Part shown: piece by piece, positions 10,571 to 21,484 of the stretch
Layout: the number at the start of each line of letters is the position of its first letter
Position numbering within the stretch: position 1 is the first letter of the stretch
Origin: Platerodrilus igneus
Taxonomy: Eukaryota > Arthropoda > Insecta > Coleoptera > Lycidae
Reading direction: 5' to 3'
Length of the DNA stretch: 64,000 bases
NCBI GenBank assembly: GCA_036346225.1
Contig: JARFIW010001364.1
Location: 434,001 to 498,000, forward strand
Position numbers and translations under genes: made by a program
The notes under the pieces: generated by a model
Databases searched by the model: none
What the model saw: only the letters and a program-made list of their open reading frames with translations
Told to the model about the DNA's origin: nothing

Positions 10571-12187
10571 TTATTTGTGTATAAGATTGTGGTATATGTG
10601 TGTGAAATGTTCATGATCGGTTTTACAGTTTATGCTATTATTTTGTCGTTGGATGTGAATTATTTCCAGTGTGTTTCGTTTTCTATCATTTTTTTCTGTG
10701 TCTATTATATTAGTATTTTCAAAATCGAATTTATGCATTTCATTTAACGCGTGGTTAGTGAGGGCTGTATCTCTTTTATGCATTCGAACGGAGTATTTAT
10801 GTTCATAGATTCGTTTTTCAAGATATTGTTTTGTATTACCGATGTATGAGCTATTGCATCCTGTACAGTCTATTTTATATACACAATGGGTTTTATTTTT
10901 TATAGGAGTTGGTGGTTTGAATTTTGTAAATAAGGCGTTGTTACTATTATTGGGTTTATGAACTAATTTTATATTATAGTGTTTTAAATAATTTTGAATT
11001 TTGTGTGATAGCTGTTTATAGTATTTTATGCTTACATAATTTGTTTTTTGTTCTGTTTTGTTGTTATTTTTTATTCTGGGTTTATTATATATGAAATGTA
11101 TGCATTCTTTTATGATGGGATTAAAAAATTTTTGTGGGTATCCATTTTGTTTTAAAGTATTTTTTATTAATTGGAGTTTATTTGATCTATTGATGGGGTG
11201 GGTAAATTTCATAGCTCTGTTTATTAAGTTTTTAATCATGTTTATTTTATAAATAACGGGCGTATTAGAGTTGTAATTTATATATCTTCCGGTCCAAACT
11301 TTTTTATTATACCAGCTGGTGTGGATGCTTCCGTTGCTATTTCTTTTTATTTCAATATCTAAGTAGTGAATGGTATTATTAATTTCTTGTTCTGTTGTAA
11401 ATTGTAATCTTGGATGGAAGTTATTAAATTTATTTAAGGTTTCAGTAACTTTTGTTTGTGGTATACATAATAATATATCGTCAATATATCTTTTATAAAA
11501 TGTTGGTTTGTATGACAATGATGGTATAACATTATTCTCGAGTTCTTCCATTACAAGGTTAGCTATTGGAGAAGATAAGGGTGATCCCATAGCAGTTCCA
11601 TGAATTTGAGAGTATATTTTGTTATCAAAGGTGAAACATGTAGATTGTAGGCATAATTTTACGGCTTCGATGAATTCTTTTTGTTTGATAGTAGTATATT
11701 GTTTGATAATATTCCATTTGTTCTTTATGATATTGAGGGCGAGATCTATAGGTGTGTTTGTAAAAAGTGATACGACATCAAAAGAAATTAAAATGTGTCC
11801 ATCTGGTATATTTTGTTTGTAAATGAATTTGTGAAAATCCCATGAGTCTTTAATATGAAATTCAGTTTTACCAATTATATTTTGTATTATATTTGCCAGA
11901 AACTTTGATAAATTGTATGTTGGTGAATTAATGGTATTTATAATCGGTCTTAAGGGTATATTTTTTTTATGGAGTTTTGGCAGACCGTAAATATATGGAA
12001 TTTTACCGTTGTGATTTATTAGCAAGTTTTTTTCTTCTTGTTTTATTTGGTTTTCTTTAAAAAGTTTGTTCATCATAGTATTTAACGTCATTTGTATTTT
12101 CTTAGTTGGATTAAATTTCTCGATTTTGTATGTGTTTGTATCATTTAGGAGTTCGAATATTTTTTTTATATATTCATTTTTGTACAT
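10571..12187 (-). CDS. Penelope-like reverse transcriptase / GIY-YIG endonuclease, intact frame
   Basis: A 538-residue frame without breaks. RT motifs appear in order: ISFDVVSLFTNTP (motif A, residues 134-146), HGTAMGSPLSSPIANLVM (motif B, 196-213) and FYKRYIDDILL (motif C with the catalytic DD, 230-240). A basic linker rich in Lys and Asn leads to a GIY-YIG nuclease (HCVYKIDCTG through SYIGNTKQYLEKRIYEHK, 434-463, followed by the conserved Glu-containing helix at 503-515). The enzyme would nick the target and prime DNA synthesis. Full-length family members are about 800 residues, so the N-terminal part is missing. The frame stays open for ~20 codons upstream of this ATG, to about 12246, then meets a stop. 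Its codons are extremely AT-rich, like the element around it. Confidence 0.92.
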   Translation of the reverse strand: MYKNEYIKKIFELLNDTNTYKIEKFNPTKKIQMTLNTMMNKLFKENQIKQEEKNLLINHNGKIPYIYGLPKLHKKNIPLRPIINTINSPTYNLSKFLANIIQNIIGKTEFHIKDSWDFHKFIYKQNIPDGHILISFDVVSLFTNTPIDLALNIIKNKWNIIKQYTTIKQKEFIEAVKLCLQSTCFTFDNKIYSQIHGTAMGSPLSSPIANLVMEELENNVIPSLSYKPTFYKRYIDDILLCIPQTKVTETLNKFNNFHPRLQFTTEQEINNTIHYLDIEIKRNSNGSIHTSWYNKKVWTGRYINYNSNTPVIYKINMIKNLINRAMKFTHPINRSNKLQLIKNTLKQNGYPQKFFNPIIKECIHFIYNKPRIKNNNKTEQKTNYVSIKYYKQLSHKIQNYLKHYNIKLVHKPNNSNNALFTKFKPPTPIKNKTHCVYKIDCTGCNSSYIGNTKQYLEKRIYEHKYSVRMHKRDTALTNHALNEMHKFDFENTNIIDTEKNDRKRNTLEIIHIQRQNNSINCKTDHEHFTHIYHNLIHK

Positions 12188-12246
12188 AATTACAGTTTTT
12201 TTACATTTATCCGCGTTTGTAATTATAATATTTTGTTGTCTTGATT

Positions 12247-12950
12247 AAATTTTTTGTGCAATTTATTTGGTATTTTAATTCGTTTTGGATTTTTCATGTT
12301 AATCGCGTTTTATGGTTAGTTAATATATTATTGATTTTATGCCTGATTTCATTTTTATTAGTGTAGGTTTACTTTTTATTGCATTTTCGATACTTGCAAT
12401 GATGTGGTCCTAATTAATTTTATTTAAATGTGTGGAAAATTTATTTCCAAGGCTTAAAATATATTTTACATTATCTGGAATTTGTATATTCGTTAAATTG
12501 GTTATCCAGTTTTCATTTATTACGAAATTGCTGTGTTTATCTTTATACTTTTGTAGGGTAATAATTTTTTTACATTGACGGGTTTTAATCTGCTGAAAAA
12601 TTTTATTATATTTGTGTTGGTGGTGTTGATTAAATTTGATGAGCTCGTTTGGCTTTAGTATGTTTGTAATCTCTTGTATTGTGTTATTATAGTTACGTTC
12701 TAAATGATGTAGGTTAGTATAATTTTGTTTAATACATAGATTTAGACATTGTATATAGAATAAATTTAAAAACTTAAAATACTGACCTCTTAATTTTGTG
12801 GAGAATGCAAAAGTTTTTGGTTTTATTCTTAGAAATTTTGGAATAATACCTAGATTGCGACATCTTAATAGAAATATCCTTTTATTTTTCTTTGGCTAAT
12901 TTAATTTGAATTTTGTCAAATGTTTTAATTTTCTGGTGCTTGTATGCATC
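12247..12950 (-). pseudogene. Degenerate N-terminal region of the PLE ORF
   Basis: Minus-strand translation recovers INENWITNLTNIQIPDNVKY followed by an LSLGNKF block around 12430-12530. The motif 'IP...V..ILSLG.KF' is the conserved N-terminal signature of Penelope RT proteins. In-frame stops lie between it and the intact RT frame. Either this part has decayed or the copy is translated from an internal start. Confidence 0.6.
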
Positions 12951-13016
12951 CATTCTTCTTATTATTAATCCCACGTTACAATATGGTTGGTATGTTTCTT
13001 GACCTTTTATTTATCA

Positions 13017-13465
13017 AATCAATAAAAATATTCTTGAGATATAGGTCATTTATTAAAATATAAAATTATATCAACATATATTACGCGTTTCGGTCTTATT
13101 AACCTTGATCACATATTAAAAATCTAAAAAATATTATATATAGTTAATTAATAAATCTTACAAAATCTTACGTGTAATTTACATATTGTTTTGCATTCTA
13201 CTAGACTATAATGAATGGTGTAATTTATACTAGTGTTAATATGTCCAAGCAGTATCAGTATAGATAAGATTATTTTTACATAAAGATGTGTTAATTCCTA
13301 TATAATTGATTATTATTTAGTACATTTGTAAAAGTTTAATAAAAATTTTTTTTATTTTCATATGTATAGGGTGTTTTACTTAAATTGTGTTAGTTAGAAT
13401 CGTAATATAAAAATTAAACGGCTTTATTATTAATGTTAGTCATTCTTTAAAATTATTTTTAAAAA
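13017..13465 (-). repeat. PLE pseudo-LTR, copy 2 (direct)
   Basis: Same orientation as 9661-10213, differing at a few bases and one T-run. It forms the left arm of the palindrome that follows. Confidence 0.88.
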
Positions 13466-14029
13466 TTGTTCACACATTAATATAACAATAACATAGAACA
13501 ATAGAAACATACACGATTATCTGACATAACAATTTTTAAAATTTAATACATTAAATAAATTATAATATTTCACATAATTTTTAAAAATAATTTTAAAGAA
13601 TGACTAACATTAATAATAAAGCCGTTTAATTTTTATATTACGATTCTAACTAACACAATTTAAGTAAAACACCCTATACATATGAAAATAAAAAAAAATT
13701 TTTATTAAACTTTTACAAATGTACTAAATAATAATCAATTATATAGGAATTAACACATCTTTATGTAAAAATAATCTTATCTATACTGATACTGCTTGGA
13801 CATATTAACACTAGTATAAATTTCACCATTCATTATAGTCTAGTAGAATGCAAAACAATATGTAAATTACACGTAAGATTTTGTAAGATTTATTAATTAA
13901 CTATATATAATATTTTTAGATTTTTAATATGTGATCAAGGTTAATAAGACCGAAACGCGTAATATATGTTGATATAATTTTATATTTTAATAAATGACCT
14001 ATATCTCAAGAATATTTTTATTGATTTGA
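13017..14029. repeat. ~1-kb palindrome of two PLE terminal repeats
   Basis: Arms of about 445 bp (13017-13465 and 13585-14029) are inverse copies with about 120 bp between them. As single strands they would fold into a very long hairpin. The right arm is the third pseudo-LTR, in opposite orientation to the other two. Confidence 0.88.
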
Positions 14030-14054
14030 TAAATAAAAGGTCAAGAAACATACC

Positions 14055-14056
<2 letters not shown>

Positions 14057-14098
<42 letters not shown>
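14057..14098. repeat. (TA)n microsatellite
   Basis: Closes the PLE and precedes the Polinton capsid relic. Confidence 0.95.
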
Positions 14099-14102
<4 letters not shown>

Positions 14103-14840
14103 AACTCGTTCTTAAGCCATATTGCAGCATATTAAGGATGAAGAAATTCCTGACGATGCGTGGCTCATGTGTGTTAAATGTAATGAACTCAGTTGTTATC
14201 AAAAATAAAATACAAACTGCTTTCGATGTAAATGCAATTACCTACCTGTAAATGTTAATTTGAATTTTTATTATTTTGTTGGAGAATAAATGTATAAAAG
14301 CCAATTTTTTCAGTTTTACTGAAAAGTAAATTGAAATATTCTAGATTGAAATATTTAAAATGATTTCTTGCTAAGTTTAATTGATGCATTGTAGATTTTA
14401 TTCGGTTAGGTGTTTTTTTTTGACAACGCAGAAAAAAGTATTAATTCACTGCGGTTGACTACAATTACTAAATTATCCATGATACTGCAATTTAAAATTT
14501 TTACATAATCTAAAACTCATTCAATATTAATGTATTAGTTATTAAATCGCGAACTCAGTTATCTGCAAAAAATATAAACTGAAAAATTTATGAAGTGCTC
14601 CAACTTCAAAGCTATCGAAGAAATAAATCTATTGAAATATATGCTAAAAGTTATTTAATATTCCTTATAGATACTCTCATTTTTTGTGGCTCTTCAAAAC
14701 AGCTGAAATTAGAAATGCGCCTGGATTTGATTGCATAGCGTCGGCTTCTACACTTTCTATAAAGACAGTACGTAGCGTAGGTAACTAGGTATCTAAGGAA
14801 ATGCAAATGCAAGCCTAAAATACAATTCAACGGAAGTTCA
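14099..14840. other. Non-coding flank of the capsid relic
   Basis: AT-rich, many stops on both strands. I see no recognisable gene. Confidence 0.4.
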
Positions 14841-15877
14841 ATGGACCTTCGTTTGAACAGTTTTGGAAATAGCGAAGAGTATGTGGAAATTCCTGAGGGT
14901 ACTTATGAACTCAGCGAAATTAGCAAATATCTGCAAAAAGAATTAAGGAACGAAAGATGGAATATAAAAAGTGGAGAACGTACAAAGCAATGTTAAAAAA
15001 TTTCCCATTTTCGTAGAAATAGCATCTTCAAAATGCTGGTTGGTTTCCGCTAGACGATTCTCAAATAGTTGAAACTAATCGAAATTTTAATGTTGCTATA
15101 AACTTCCTTATGATTTTGGGATTATGTGACGATTTTATCAAAATTATATTAAACTTGCGTCAGGAACTAGTTCTAATTCGATCTAGTTTTGACACAAAAA
15201 CCATAATTAATAGTAAAGCAGACAAAGCAGTAAAAATAGTTTTAAACAAAGTTCTTTGGAAAATTCCACACATCTCTGTCAAAGATGCCCAAAGAATAAA
15301 ACTATTCGAATGCGTAGCACAAAACCAGAATTTGCATATTCCCTTTAGAGGCTGGACGTTGCATGAAAATCAGCTTCTGCAACAAACGCAACGTCATACG
15401 TGGAGTATAAAAACAGCCACACAGTTAAAAAGACCTCGCTTTGTTATTGTTGGATTTCAAACAAACCGAAAAAATAAAAATAAAAGTGATTATAGTCGAT
15501 TTGATCACTGCAACTTACCAAATATTACACTGTATCTAAATTCGGAGATATATTCATATGATAATGTGAATTTAAATTTTGATATTAATCAGACTGCATC
15601 TTTATATGAAATGTATGCACAGTTTCAGCAATCGTACTACGAAAAGGAAAATGAACCGTTGTTCAATCCTGAAAAATTTAGAAATGTAGCGCCACTTGCT
15701 GTGATAGATTGTTCTAGACAAAACGAAGCACTCAAATCCGATACGGTTGACATTAGGTTGGAATTTGAAACAAATAATAATGTTCCTGCAAATACATTTT
15801 GTTACTGTCTCATATTACATGATAGATTAGTAAAGTATAATCCACTTTCTAATGCTATACAAATTTTGTTAAACTAG
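14841..15877 (+). pseudogene. Relic Polinton major capsid protein (double jelly roll type)
   Basis: A first frame from an ATG at 14841 gives EEYVEIPEGTYELSEISKYL, the same 'IPEGSYELEDI' block seen in the resident Polinton capsid gene at 42650-42720. After a stop near 14995, a 255-codon frame (15110-15877) carries DDFIKIILNLRQELVLIRS, then the PHISVKDAQRIKL block, RHTWSIKT, VAPLAVIDCSRQNEALKS and a final FCYCLILHDRLVKYNPL. These blocks recur in a multicopy insect protein family now described as double-jelly-roll-like; that name is from memory. No other Polinton gene lies nearby, so this is an orphan fragment of a second, diverged Polinton. Confidence 0.75.
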
Positions 15878-15944
15878 TCAGTATTTATTTGTTATTTATT
15901 TATATACTATGTAACAAATTAGGGTTCAAACAATACTTAAAAGT

Positions 15945-16007
15945 TAAACATTCAAGAGGCTCGAATATTTTTTTTTACTCTGGTGTGGCTTTTTGTAGGT
16001 TTCACAG

Positions 16008-16009
<2 letters not shown>
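15945..16009 (+). repeat. Orphan LTR-leader cassette, copy 1
   Basis: CAAGAGGCTCGAATATTTTT followed by an ACTCTGGTG segment and GTAGGTTTCACAGCA, ending in (TA)n. The same arrangement recurs at 28758-28825 and, more diverged, at 61232-61310. GAGGCTCGA is the sequence just downstream of the primer binding site in families A and B. Confidence 0.65.

Positions 16010-16047
<38 letters not shown>
16010..16047. repeat. (TA)n microsatellite
   Basis: Lies between the orphan cassette and the 5' end of LTR family B. Confidence 0.95.
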
Positions 16048-16053
<6 letters not shown>

Positions 16054-18133
16054 AGATTTAAAGGGGTAAATAGGTGTATACAATAAAATTTCAGCAATCA
16101 CGTATATAGAAAAGAGCAAATTATTTACGCGCCAAATTAATTTATTCCATTTAGCGAAAACGGACGAGTATTAAGGTATTTTTATATTTAGTAATTGGAA
16201 TGTTAGAATTACATGAAGGAAGAAAGCTTCAAAGCATATAGGAGTTCAAGGATACGCTTAATCAATCATAATTTATTTTAATCAAACGCATGCAAGCAAA
16301 AAGGGAGCGCGCTTGCATAAGAAAATCAATAATTTCTAACGCAAATGTATTCGTTTTAAAAGCCAATGCTCAGTTTTATCAGATACTAAGAAACAGAAAA
16401 TCGAGGAATTGTTATTTTCAAACGGTCAATAATTAACAGAAACACCTGCTTGTTAAATGTTTTGTTCAAAGAATTGAACGTACGTTAATATAAGATTTCA
16501 TAGAAATTGTTTTCAACCGTCAATTTGTACAAACAGCTAGGGTAACAAATATCTTAATAAGCGAGTGAAATGAACGATTGGCAATATACAACAGATAGAG
16601 ACAAATATAGAACAGCGTTGGATTGAAAGTCACGTAAGGTATACACGTGGAGTTGATGTAAGACATCGACAATAACGATTTTCTGTAACTCAGGTGGGGT
16701 TTGGAAAGAGACAGCGAACATGCATAGAATAAAGATGAATAAAGCTTAGAAGGAATTTGGTGACTACAGAAAAACTTGTCATTGGTTGAGAGCCAACAGT
16801 TTTAGAAACGAACGTACAGGCAAAGGTAGAAAACGAATTCTATATAAGCAACACGTAGGACGGAAAATTTTTTCCGAATTTAGCGACGGTTACGTTCAAA
16901 ATTTTTAGAAACCGCTTTGGAAAATAAGCTTTTCGAGTGAAACGGGTCCGATAGGATTGAATAAGAATATAAATAACCAAGTAAAGTTATTAAAGCTCCC
17001 TTCTCTTTTACTTCGATCAAGTGCTGAATACTGATTCTGACCACCATAATAATAAAGCTTTTGGTAGTAGTTTGTGTGTGTAGTAAAGTTACTTTTAATA
17101 TCGTAGTTGAAAGTGTAAAACTGTAGTAGCGGACCTCAAATTATTAACGTGAAGTTAGTGCGTAGTTAATAAAAGGGTCAGGCTGCTACGACAAAAATTA
17201 TTAAAGGGATGCGTGATATATGGGGTTAAGCAGAACTGGTAATCAAGTTTGTATGCATGATATATGGAATGGTGCTGTAAGGCGAGGCGAATAGATTGCA
17301 GAGATATCAGATGGTAGGGGCCTAGGGATCGGACAAGCAATATAGTGAATAAAAACAACACCGAGGGGTTTCTGGTAATCATCTCCGATGGGAATGAAGA
17401 ATGAAAAATTCTCCAGGTAACTTATTTGAAAATTCTGTAGTTATATAAACATTTGTGGAAATTTTGTGTTGTGTGGTTGACTTTTTGGTGGCATATTTAT
17501 TGTTCTAGAAACTTGTTTTACAAGATACATGTACTGGACAATTTCCTAATTTTGAGTATTGAAAACGGGTGTATTTAAAATATATCAAAATTTTATTCAG
17601 GACATAAATTGAGATGTAAAGGGTAAACGGGTCTGTAAATTTGTTTTAATTAATGCAAGGTTTTAAAAAGCATATACAAACAAAACTGGTTTATAATGAA
17701 ATCACAATACTCCAGTGTGAAGTCAATTTAGGGCTACATGTGGGGCCCATCTAATCATATCTAATCGAACTTGTTTAAAATCATTATAAAAATCAAGGAT
17801 TTTAAAACATACAATCTATTGAGCTGGTAATTATTGTAGCAAACTGTTTGGAAACATGTGTAAATATATTTTATCTGTTAATAGGTGTAAATAGAAGGCT
17901 GTAGGGTGTTGTATTATTTGGTAATTTTATTTGATGGTGTGAGTGTGAAAAAGGTATGAATGTAAATTTAAGTATTCAAGAAGAGGCCGACTGCTGAGCT
18001 AGCCAGGAGGCAGAAGAACTTCGAAGGCGTCCTTAATAAAAGGGTAAATAATTTTTAAATTTTTGAATATTTTTTTTGAAATTTTCATATGTGGGCCCAG
18101 GTGGAGCACGATTATTACTACGGTTCCTCTGCA
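16048..18133 (+). repeat. Family B 5' LTR
   Basis: Starts TGTTGTAGATTT and ends CGGTTCCTCTGCA. Its segment from 17047 onward is repeated at 18568-19644. The AATAAAGCTTTTGG word at 17047 could hold the LTR polyadenylation signal. Confidence 0.82.
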
Positions 18134-18139
18134 GTTTTA

Positions 18140-18158
18140 TGGCGACCCGAACGTGAGG
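18140..18158 (+). other. Primer binding site of family B
   Basis: TGGCGACCCGAACGTGAGG lies 6 bp after the LTR end. It is the best-conserved copy of the site in the window. Confidence 0.75.
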
Positions 18159-18279
18159 CTCGAGTTCCGAGTAAAATCTAAACATTTTATTCCAGGAAAA
18201 TGGCAAGCTGAAAAAGAGTCTGTTTTGTATAAATTTATAAATAGTTTTGAGTGTGTGTGTGTGGGAGTGATTTGAACGT

Positions 18280-18570
18280 ATGCAGAGAAAGGAGTGGTTA
18301 AGAAGCCAATGAGTTGAAATTGGAAGTGACGACAGTGCGTTATTTGATAAAGCAGGAAAAATGGAGGAAGCTGGAGGTAGTAGGAATCAGTCGAGGACGG
18401 AATCAGAGGAACAAGGTAATGAATTGATGATGAGGATGTTACAGCAGATGAGATTAAGTAGGGAAGAATCTAACGCGCAATTTAATCAGATGAGTGAGAC
18501 ATTAAGCGGGGTTAGAGAGGAATCAAATAGAAAATTTGAACAAATGAGTGCTGAATCGAATAGGAAATAA
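18280..18570 (+). pseudogene. gag: Gag N-terminal fragment of family B
   Basis: Starts MQRKEWLRSQ as in family A, then a stop. It continues from 18361 as 69 codons of Glu/Arg/Asn-rich coiled-coil-like sequence with repeated REESN blocks, and ends at ESNRK where the LTR fragment begins. No capsid or enzyme domains remain. Confidence 0.75.
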
Positions 18571-19644
18571 AGCTTTTGGTAGTAGTTTGTGTGTGTAGTA
18601 AAGTCATCTTTAATATCGTAGTTGAAAATATAAAACTGTAGTAGCGGACCTCAAATTATTAACGAGATATACGAGTTAGTGCGTATTTAATAAAAAGGTC
18701 TGGCTACTACGACAAAAATTATTAAATAGATGCATGATATATGGGGGTAACCAGAACTAGTAATCAAGTTTTTAAGCATGATATATGGGTATGGAATGGT
18801 ACTGTGAGACGAGGCGAATAGCTTGCAGAGATATTAGATGGTAGAGGCCTGGGGATCCGACAAGCAGCATAGTGAATGGAAACAACGCTGAGGGGTTTCT
18901 GGTAATCATCTCCGACGGGAATAAAGAATGTAGAATTCTCCAGGTAATTTATTTGAAATTTCGGTCGTTATATAAACATTTGTGGAAATTTTGTGTGTTG
19001 TGTGGTTGACTTTTTGGTGGCATATTTATTGTTGTAGAAACTTGTTTTACAAGATACATGTACTGGACAATTGCTTAATTTTGAGTATTGAAAAAGGGTG
19101 TATTTAGAATATATCAAAATTTTATTCAGGATATAAATTGAGTTGTAAAGGGTAAACGAGCCTGCAAATTTGTTTTAATTAATTCAAGGTTTTAAAAAGC
19201 ATATACAAACAAAACTGGGTTATAATGAGTTCACAGTATTTCAGTGTGAAGTCAATTTAGGGTTACATGTGGGGCCCATCTACTCATATCTAATCGAATT
19301 TGTTTAATATCATTATAAAAATCAAGGACTTTAAAACACACAATATATTGCGCTGGTAATTATTGTAGCAAACTGTTTGGAAGCATCTGTTAATAGGTGT
19401 AAATAAAAGGTTGTATGGTGTTGTATTATTTGGTAATTTTATTTGATCGTGTGAGTGTAAAAAAGGTATGAATGTAAATTTAGGTATTCAAGAAGAGGCC
19501 GATTGCTGAGCTAGCCAGGGAAGCAGAAGAAATTCGAAAGCGTCCTTCATAAGATGGTAAGTAATTTCAAAGTTTTGAATATTTTTTTGAAATTTTCATA
19601 TATTGGCCCATGTGGGGCACGAATTATAGTGAGGTTCCACGGCA
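18568..19644 (+). repeat. Family B partial 3' LTR
   Basis: Matches the 3' half of the 5' LTR from 17047 on, with scattered differences, and ends GAGGTTCCACGGCA at (TA)n. Confidence 0.85.
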
Positions 19645-19687
19645 ATATATATATATATATGTATGTATATATATATATATATGTATG

Positions 19688-19715
<28 letters not shown>
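19645..19715. repeat. (TA)n microsatellite with GTATG interruptions
   Basis: Alternating AT broken twice by GTATGTATAT. Confidence 0.93.
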
Positions 19716-19719
<4 letters not shown>

Positions 19720-20852
19720 TAGATTCTTTTTTGGCGAACGTAAATATATTTGGATAAGTTGATATTTTTATTTCTTGGGATATTTTTCGTTCGGTTCTTT
19801 ATTAAATATTCATTTGCTGGTTTCTGACGTTTCAATTTATTTAAAATCTTTTTCAAAGAGCTAAAAGTATAAAGATAATAACAGTTTTTAAATTAAAAAA
19901 TATTAGGCATACACAGCTTGAATAAAAAATATTTGACATTGACAGTGACATAAAAATAAATGTGTAAATAAGGTAACTTGTAGAAACTGTATAAGTATTA
20001 GGTTTGTTAATTATGGATGTAATATTTTGATTGTGTGGGTTATATAATATGGTGTGGTGTGTTGATTTAAATATATTTTGAAATGTAGAGGTAAATTAGT
20101 AAATTGGTTTTATGGATGGTTATCTATTTTGGTGATGTTATATAGTTGTGAGTACACTGTACTGAGATTGTTGATGTCCTGTTTGTTGTTGATGCAATTA
20201 TTGTCTTGTATTATGTGATAAGATTCTAAAAATAATCGTCTTTTGTAGTTATTGTCTTCTGTTAATATGGTGATTTCATTGAAATTGGCTGTATGTTTGG
20301 TAGAATGTAGATGAGATGCAAGAGCACAATAAGTTTTTCCAATTTTTGCATCGCTACGATGTTGGGTAATTCTATTTCTTAACCATTGTGAAGTCTGTCC
20401 TATGTATGTTTTTTTGCAACTGCATGTGATTTTGTAAACTAGGTTGCTGCGTAGAAGTGGATTAGTGGGGTCTTTTAATTTTGTGAATAAATTTCGAATC
20501 GATTTTTCATATGTGTAAGCTATACAGATGTTAGGTTTTTTTAATATTTTAGAAATTAATGGTGTTAAATTTTTGATGTATGGTAATTGTTTGTATTTTG
20601 TGTTGGCAATTTCGTTTTGTTGAATATTTATTTTTATTGTGTTTGTATATAAAAGTTTGTTTAATAGTGATTTTGGATAGCCATTGTTATGTAGTATATT
20701 AAAAAGATCTTGTTTATTTTTGTATAAGAAATTTGGTTCACATATATTTTCTATTCTATGTTTTAGAAATCGAAAAGTCAGAAACCAGCAAATGAATATT
20801 TAATAAAAAACCGAACGAAAAATATCCCAAGAAATAAAAATATCAACTTATC
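19716..20852 (-). mobile_element. Penelope-like element fragment with inverted ends
   Basis: Inverted copies of ~80 bp (19751-19829 and 20777-20855), containing GTTCGGT and CTGACGTTTC-like words, enclose a minus-strand GIY-YIG frame. The right copy runs into the next (TA)n. It belongs to a family different from the PLE at 9661. Confidence 0.78.
20110..20775 (-). pseudogene. Penelope C-terminal domain with GIY-YIG endonuclease, 5'-truncated
   Basis: This open frame of about 221 codons has no start codon. It contains KILKKPNICIAYTYEKS, then NLVYKITCSCKKTYIGQTS (the GIY-YIG strand pair), WLRNRITQHR (catalytic Arg helix), HLHSTKHTANFNEI and RRLFLESYHIIQDNNCINN (catalytic Glu and terminal helix), and ends in TAA at 20110-20112. 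There are no internal stops, so it was lost recently or is still conserved. RT motifs are absent. The closest relative in the window is the endonuclease at the end of the 10571-12187 frame. Confidence 0.85.
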
Positions 20853-20861
20853 CATATATAC

Positions 20862-20907
<46 letters not shown>
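20853..20907. repeat. (TA)n microsatellite
   Basis: Follows the right PLE inverted end. Confidence 0.95.
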
Positions 20908-20912
<5 letters not shown>

Positions 20913-20928
20913 ATAAGATGAAAAAATA

Positions 20929-21310
20929 ACTTAGACTTCTATGCAAAGCTCAAATGATCATTTCAAATCGAGGTAGTAATTGGAAGATAAAAAATATAAG
21001 GTCTTGGACAGGACTTGAACCTGTATCCCGGTTTTGCCAAAACCATGCGTTTACTAATTACGCCACCGAGACAGTAGACACAATTGGGAAATTTACATAT
21101 TTAAATCGTGTACACAACTATACATAAACCTAACTTTCAATTACGTCTGGCATTTTTGTAAATCATATCTGACATTGTCAAATTTTTGACTTATGTCAGT
21201 TATAGACAGTAAGCTACGCTCAAAATTACGGCTATAAGCCAAATATTAAATATATAAATATTTTAGATAAGTTAATTACACAAGGTAAGTTGATAAATAC
21301 TAACGTATTA
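20929..21310 (-). repeat. tRNA-derived SINE-like unit
   Basis: A tRNA-like head on the minus strand is followed by an unrelated ~70-bp tail with GTCTAAGTTATT...CATCTTATTCAC. The tail sequence recurs in the palindrome at 21312-21388. Confidence 0.55.
21001..21072 (-). other. tRNA-like sequence (SINE head), anticodon position GGC
   Basis: The 72-nt minus-strand sequence folds as a tRNA. The acceptor GTCTCGG pairs with CCAAGAC with one C-A mismatch. There is a D-arm region with a box A-like TGGCGTAATTAG, an anticodon loop TTGGCAA on a 5-bp stem, and a perfect box B GGTTCAAGTCC. The mismatch, weak box A and the repeated tail suggest a SINE promoter head rather than a functional tRNA-Ala gene. 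Confidence 0.55.
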
Positions 21311-21433
21311 CAGTGAATAAGATGAAATAATAACTTAGACTTTTATGCATATAAGTCTAAGTTATTGTTTCATCTTATTCACTGTAATGCTATAGTATTT
21401 ATCAACTCACCTTGTGTAATTAACTTTCTAAAG

Positions 21434-21440
<7 letters not shown>
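21254..21440. repeat. Near-perfect palindrome, ~90-bp arms
   Basis: TAGATAAGTTAATTACACAA ... CAGTGAATAAGATGAAA ... is followed almost at once by its inverse, ending before (TA)n. The arms hold the SINE tail, so this is either two inverted SINE ends or a hairpin MITE. Confidence 0.8.

Positions 21441-21480
<40 letters not shown>
21438..21480. repeat. (TA)n microsatellite
   Basis: Follows the palindrome and is directly followed by ACAGGGTG. Confidence 0.95.

Positions 21481-21484
<4 letters not shown>

Larger units (their letters stand above)
9661..14056 (-). mobile_element. Penelope-like retroelement (PLE) with complex terminal repeats
   Basis: A minus-strand RT/GIY-YIG ORF lies between two direct terminal repeats (9661-10213 and 13017-13465). 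A third copy is inverted just outside (13585-14029). Direct plus inverted pseudo-LTRs are characteristic of Penelope elements and arise from tandem, partly inverted integration. Copies differ by only a few bases, so the insertion is recent. Both ends lie in (TA)n. Confidence 0.9.
16048..19644 (+). mobile_element. LTR retrotransposon family B, internally collapsed
   Basis: A complete 2.09-kb LTR (16048-18133, TG...CA) is followed by a primer binding site, leader and the first part of gag, then joins directly to the middle of a second LTR (18568-19644). Everything between gag and mid-LTR is lost, so it is a dead recombination or abortive reverse-transcription product. The gag start is related to family A but the LTR differs. 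Both ends abut (TA)n. Confidence 0.85.

Noticed and set aside
10517..12248. Plus-strand frames opposite the Penelope ORF
   Set aside because: Overlap an intact RT/GIY-YIG frame on the other strand and show only hydrophobic AT-rich residues.
21001..21072. Functional tRNA-Ala(GGC) gene
   Set aside because: Acceptor mismatch, weak box A, a GGC anticodon that is unusual in animals, and a repeated tail fit a SINE head better.
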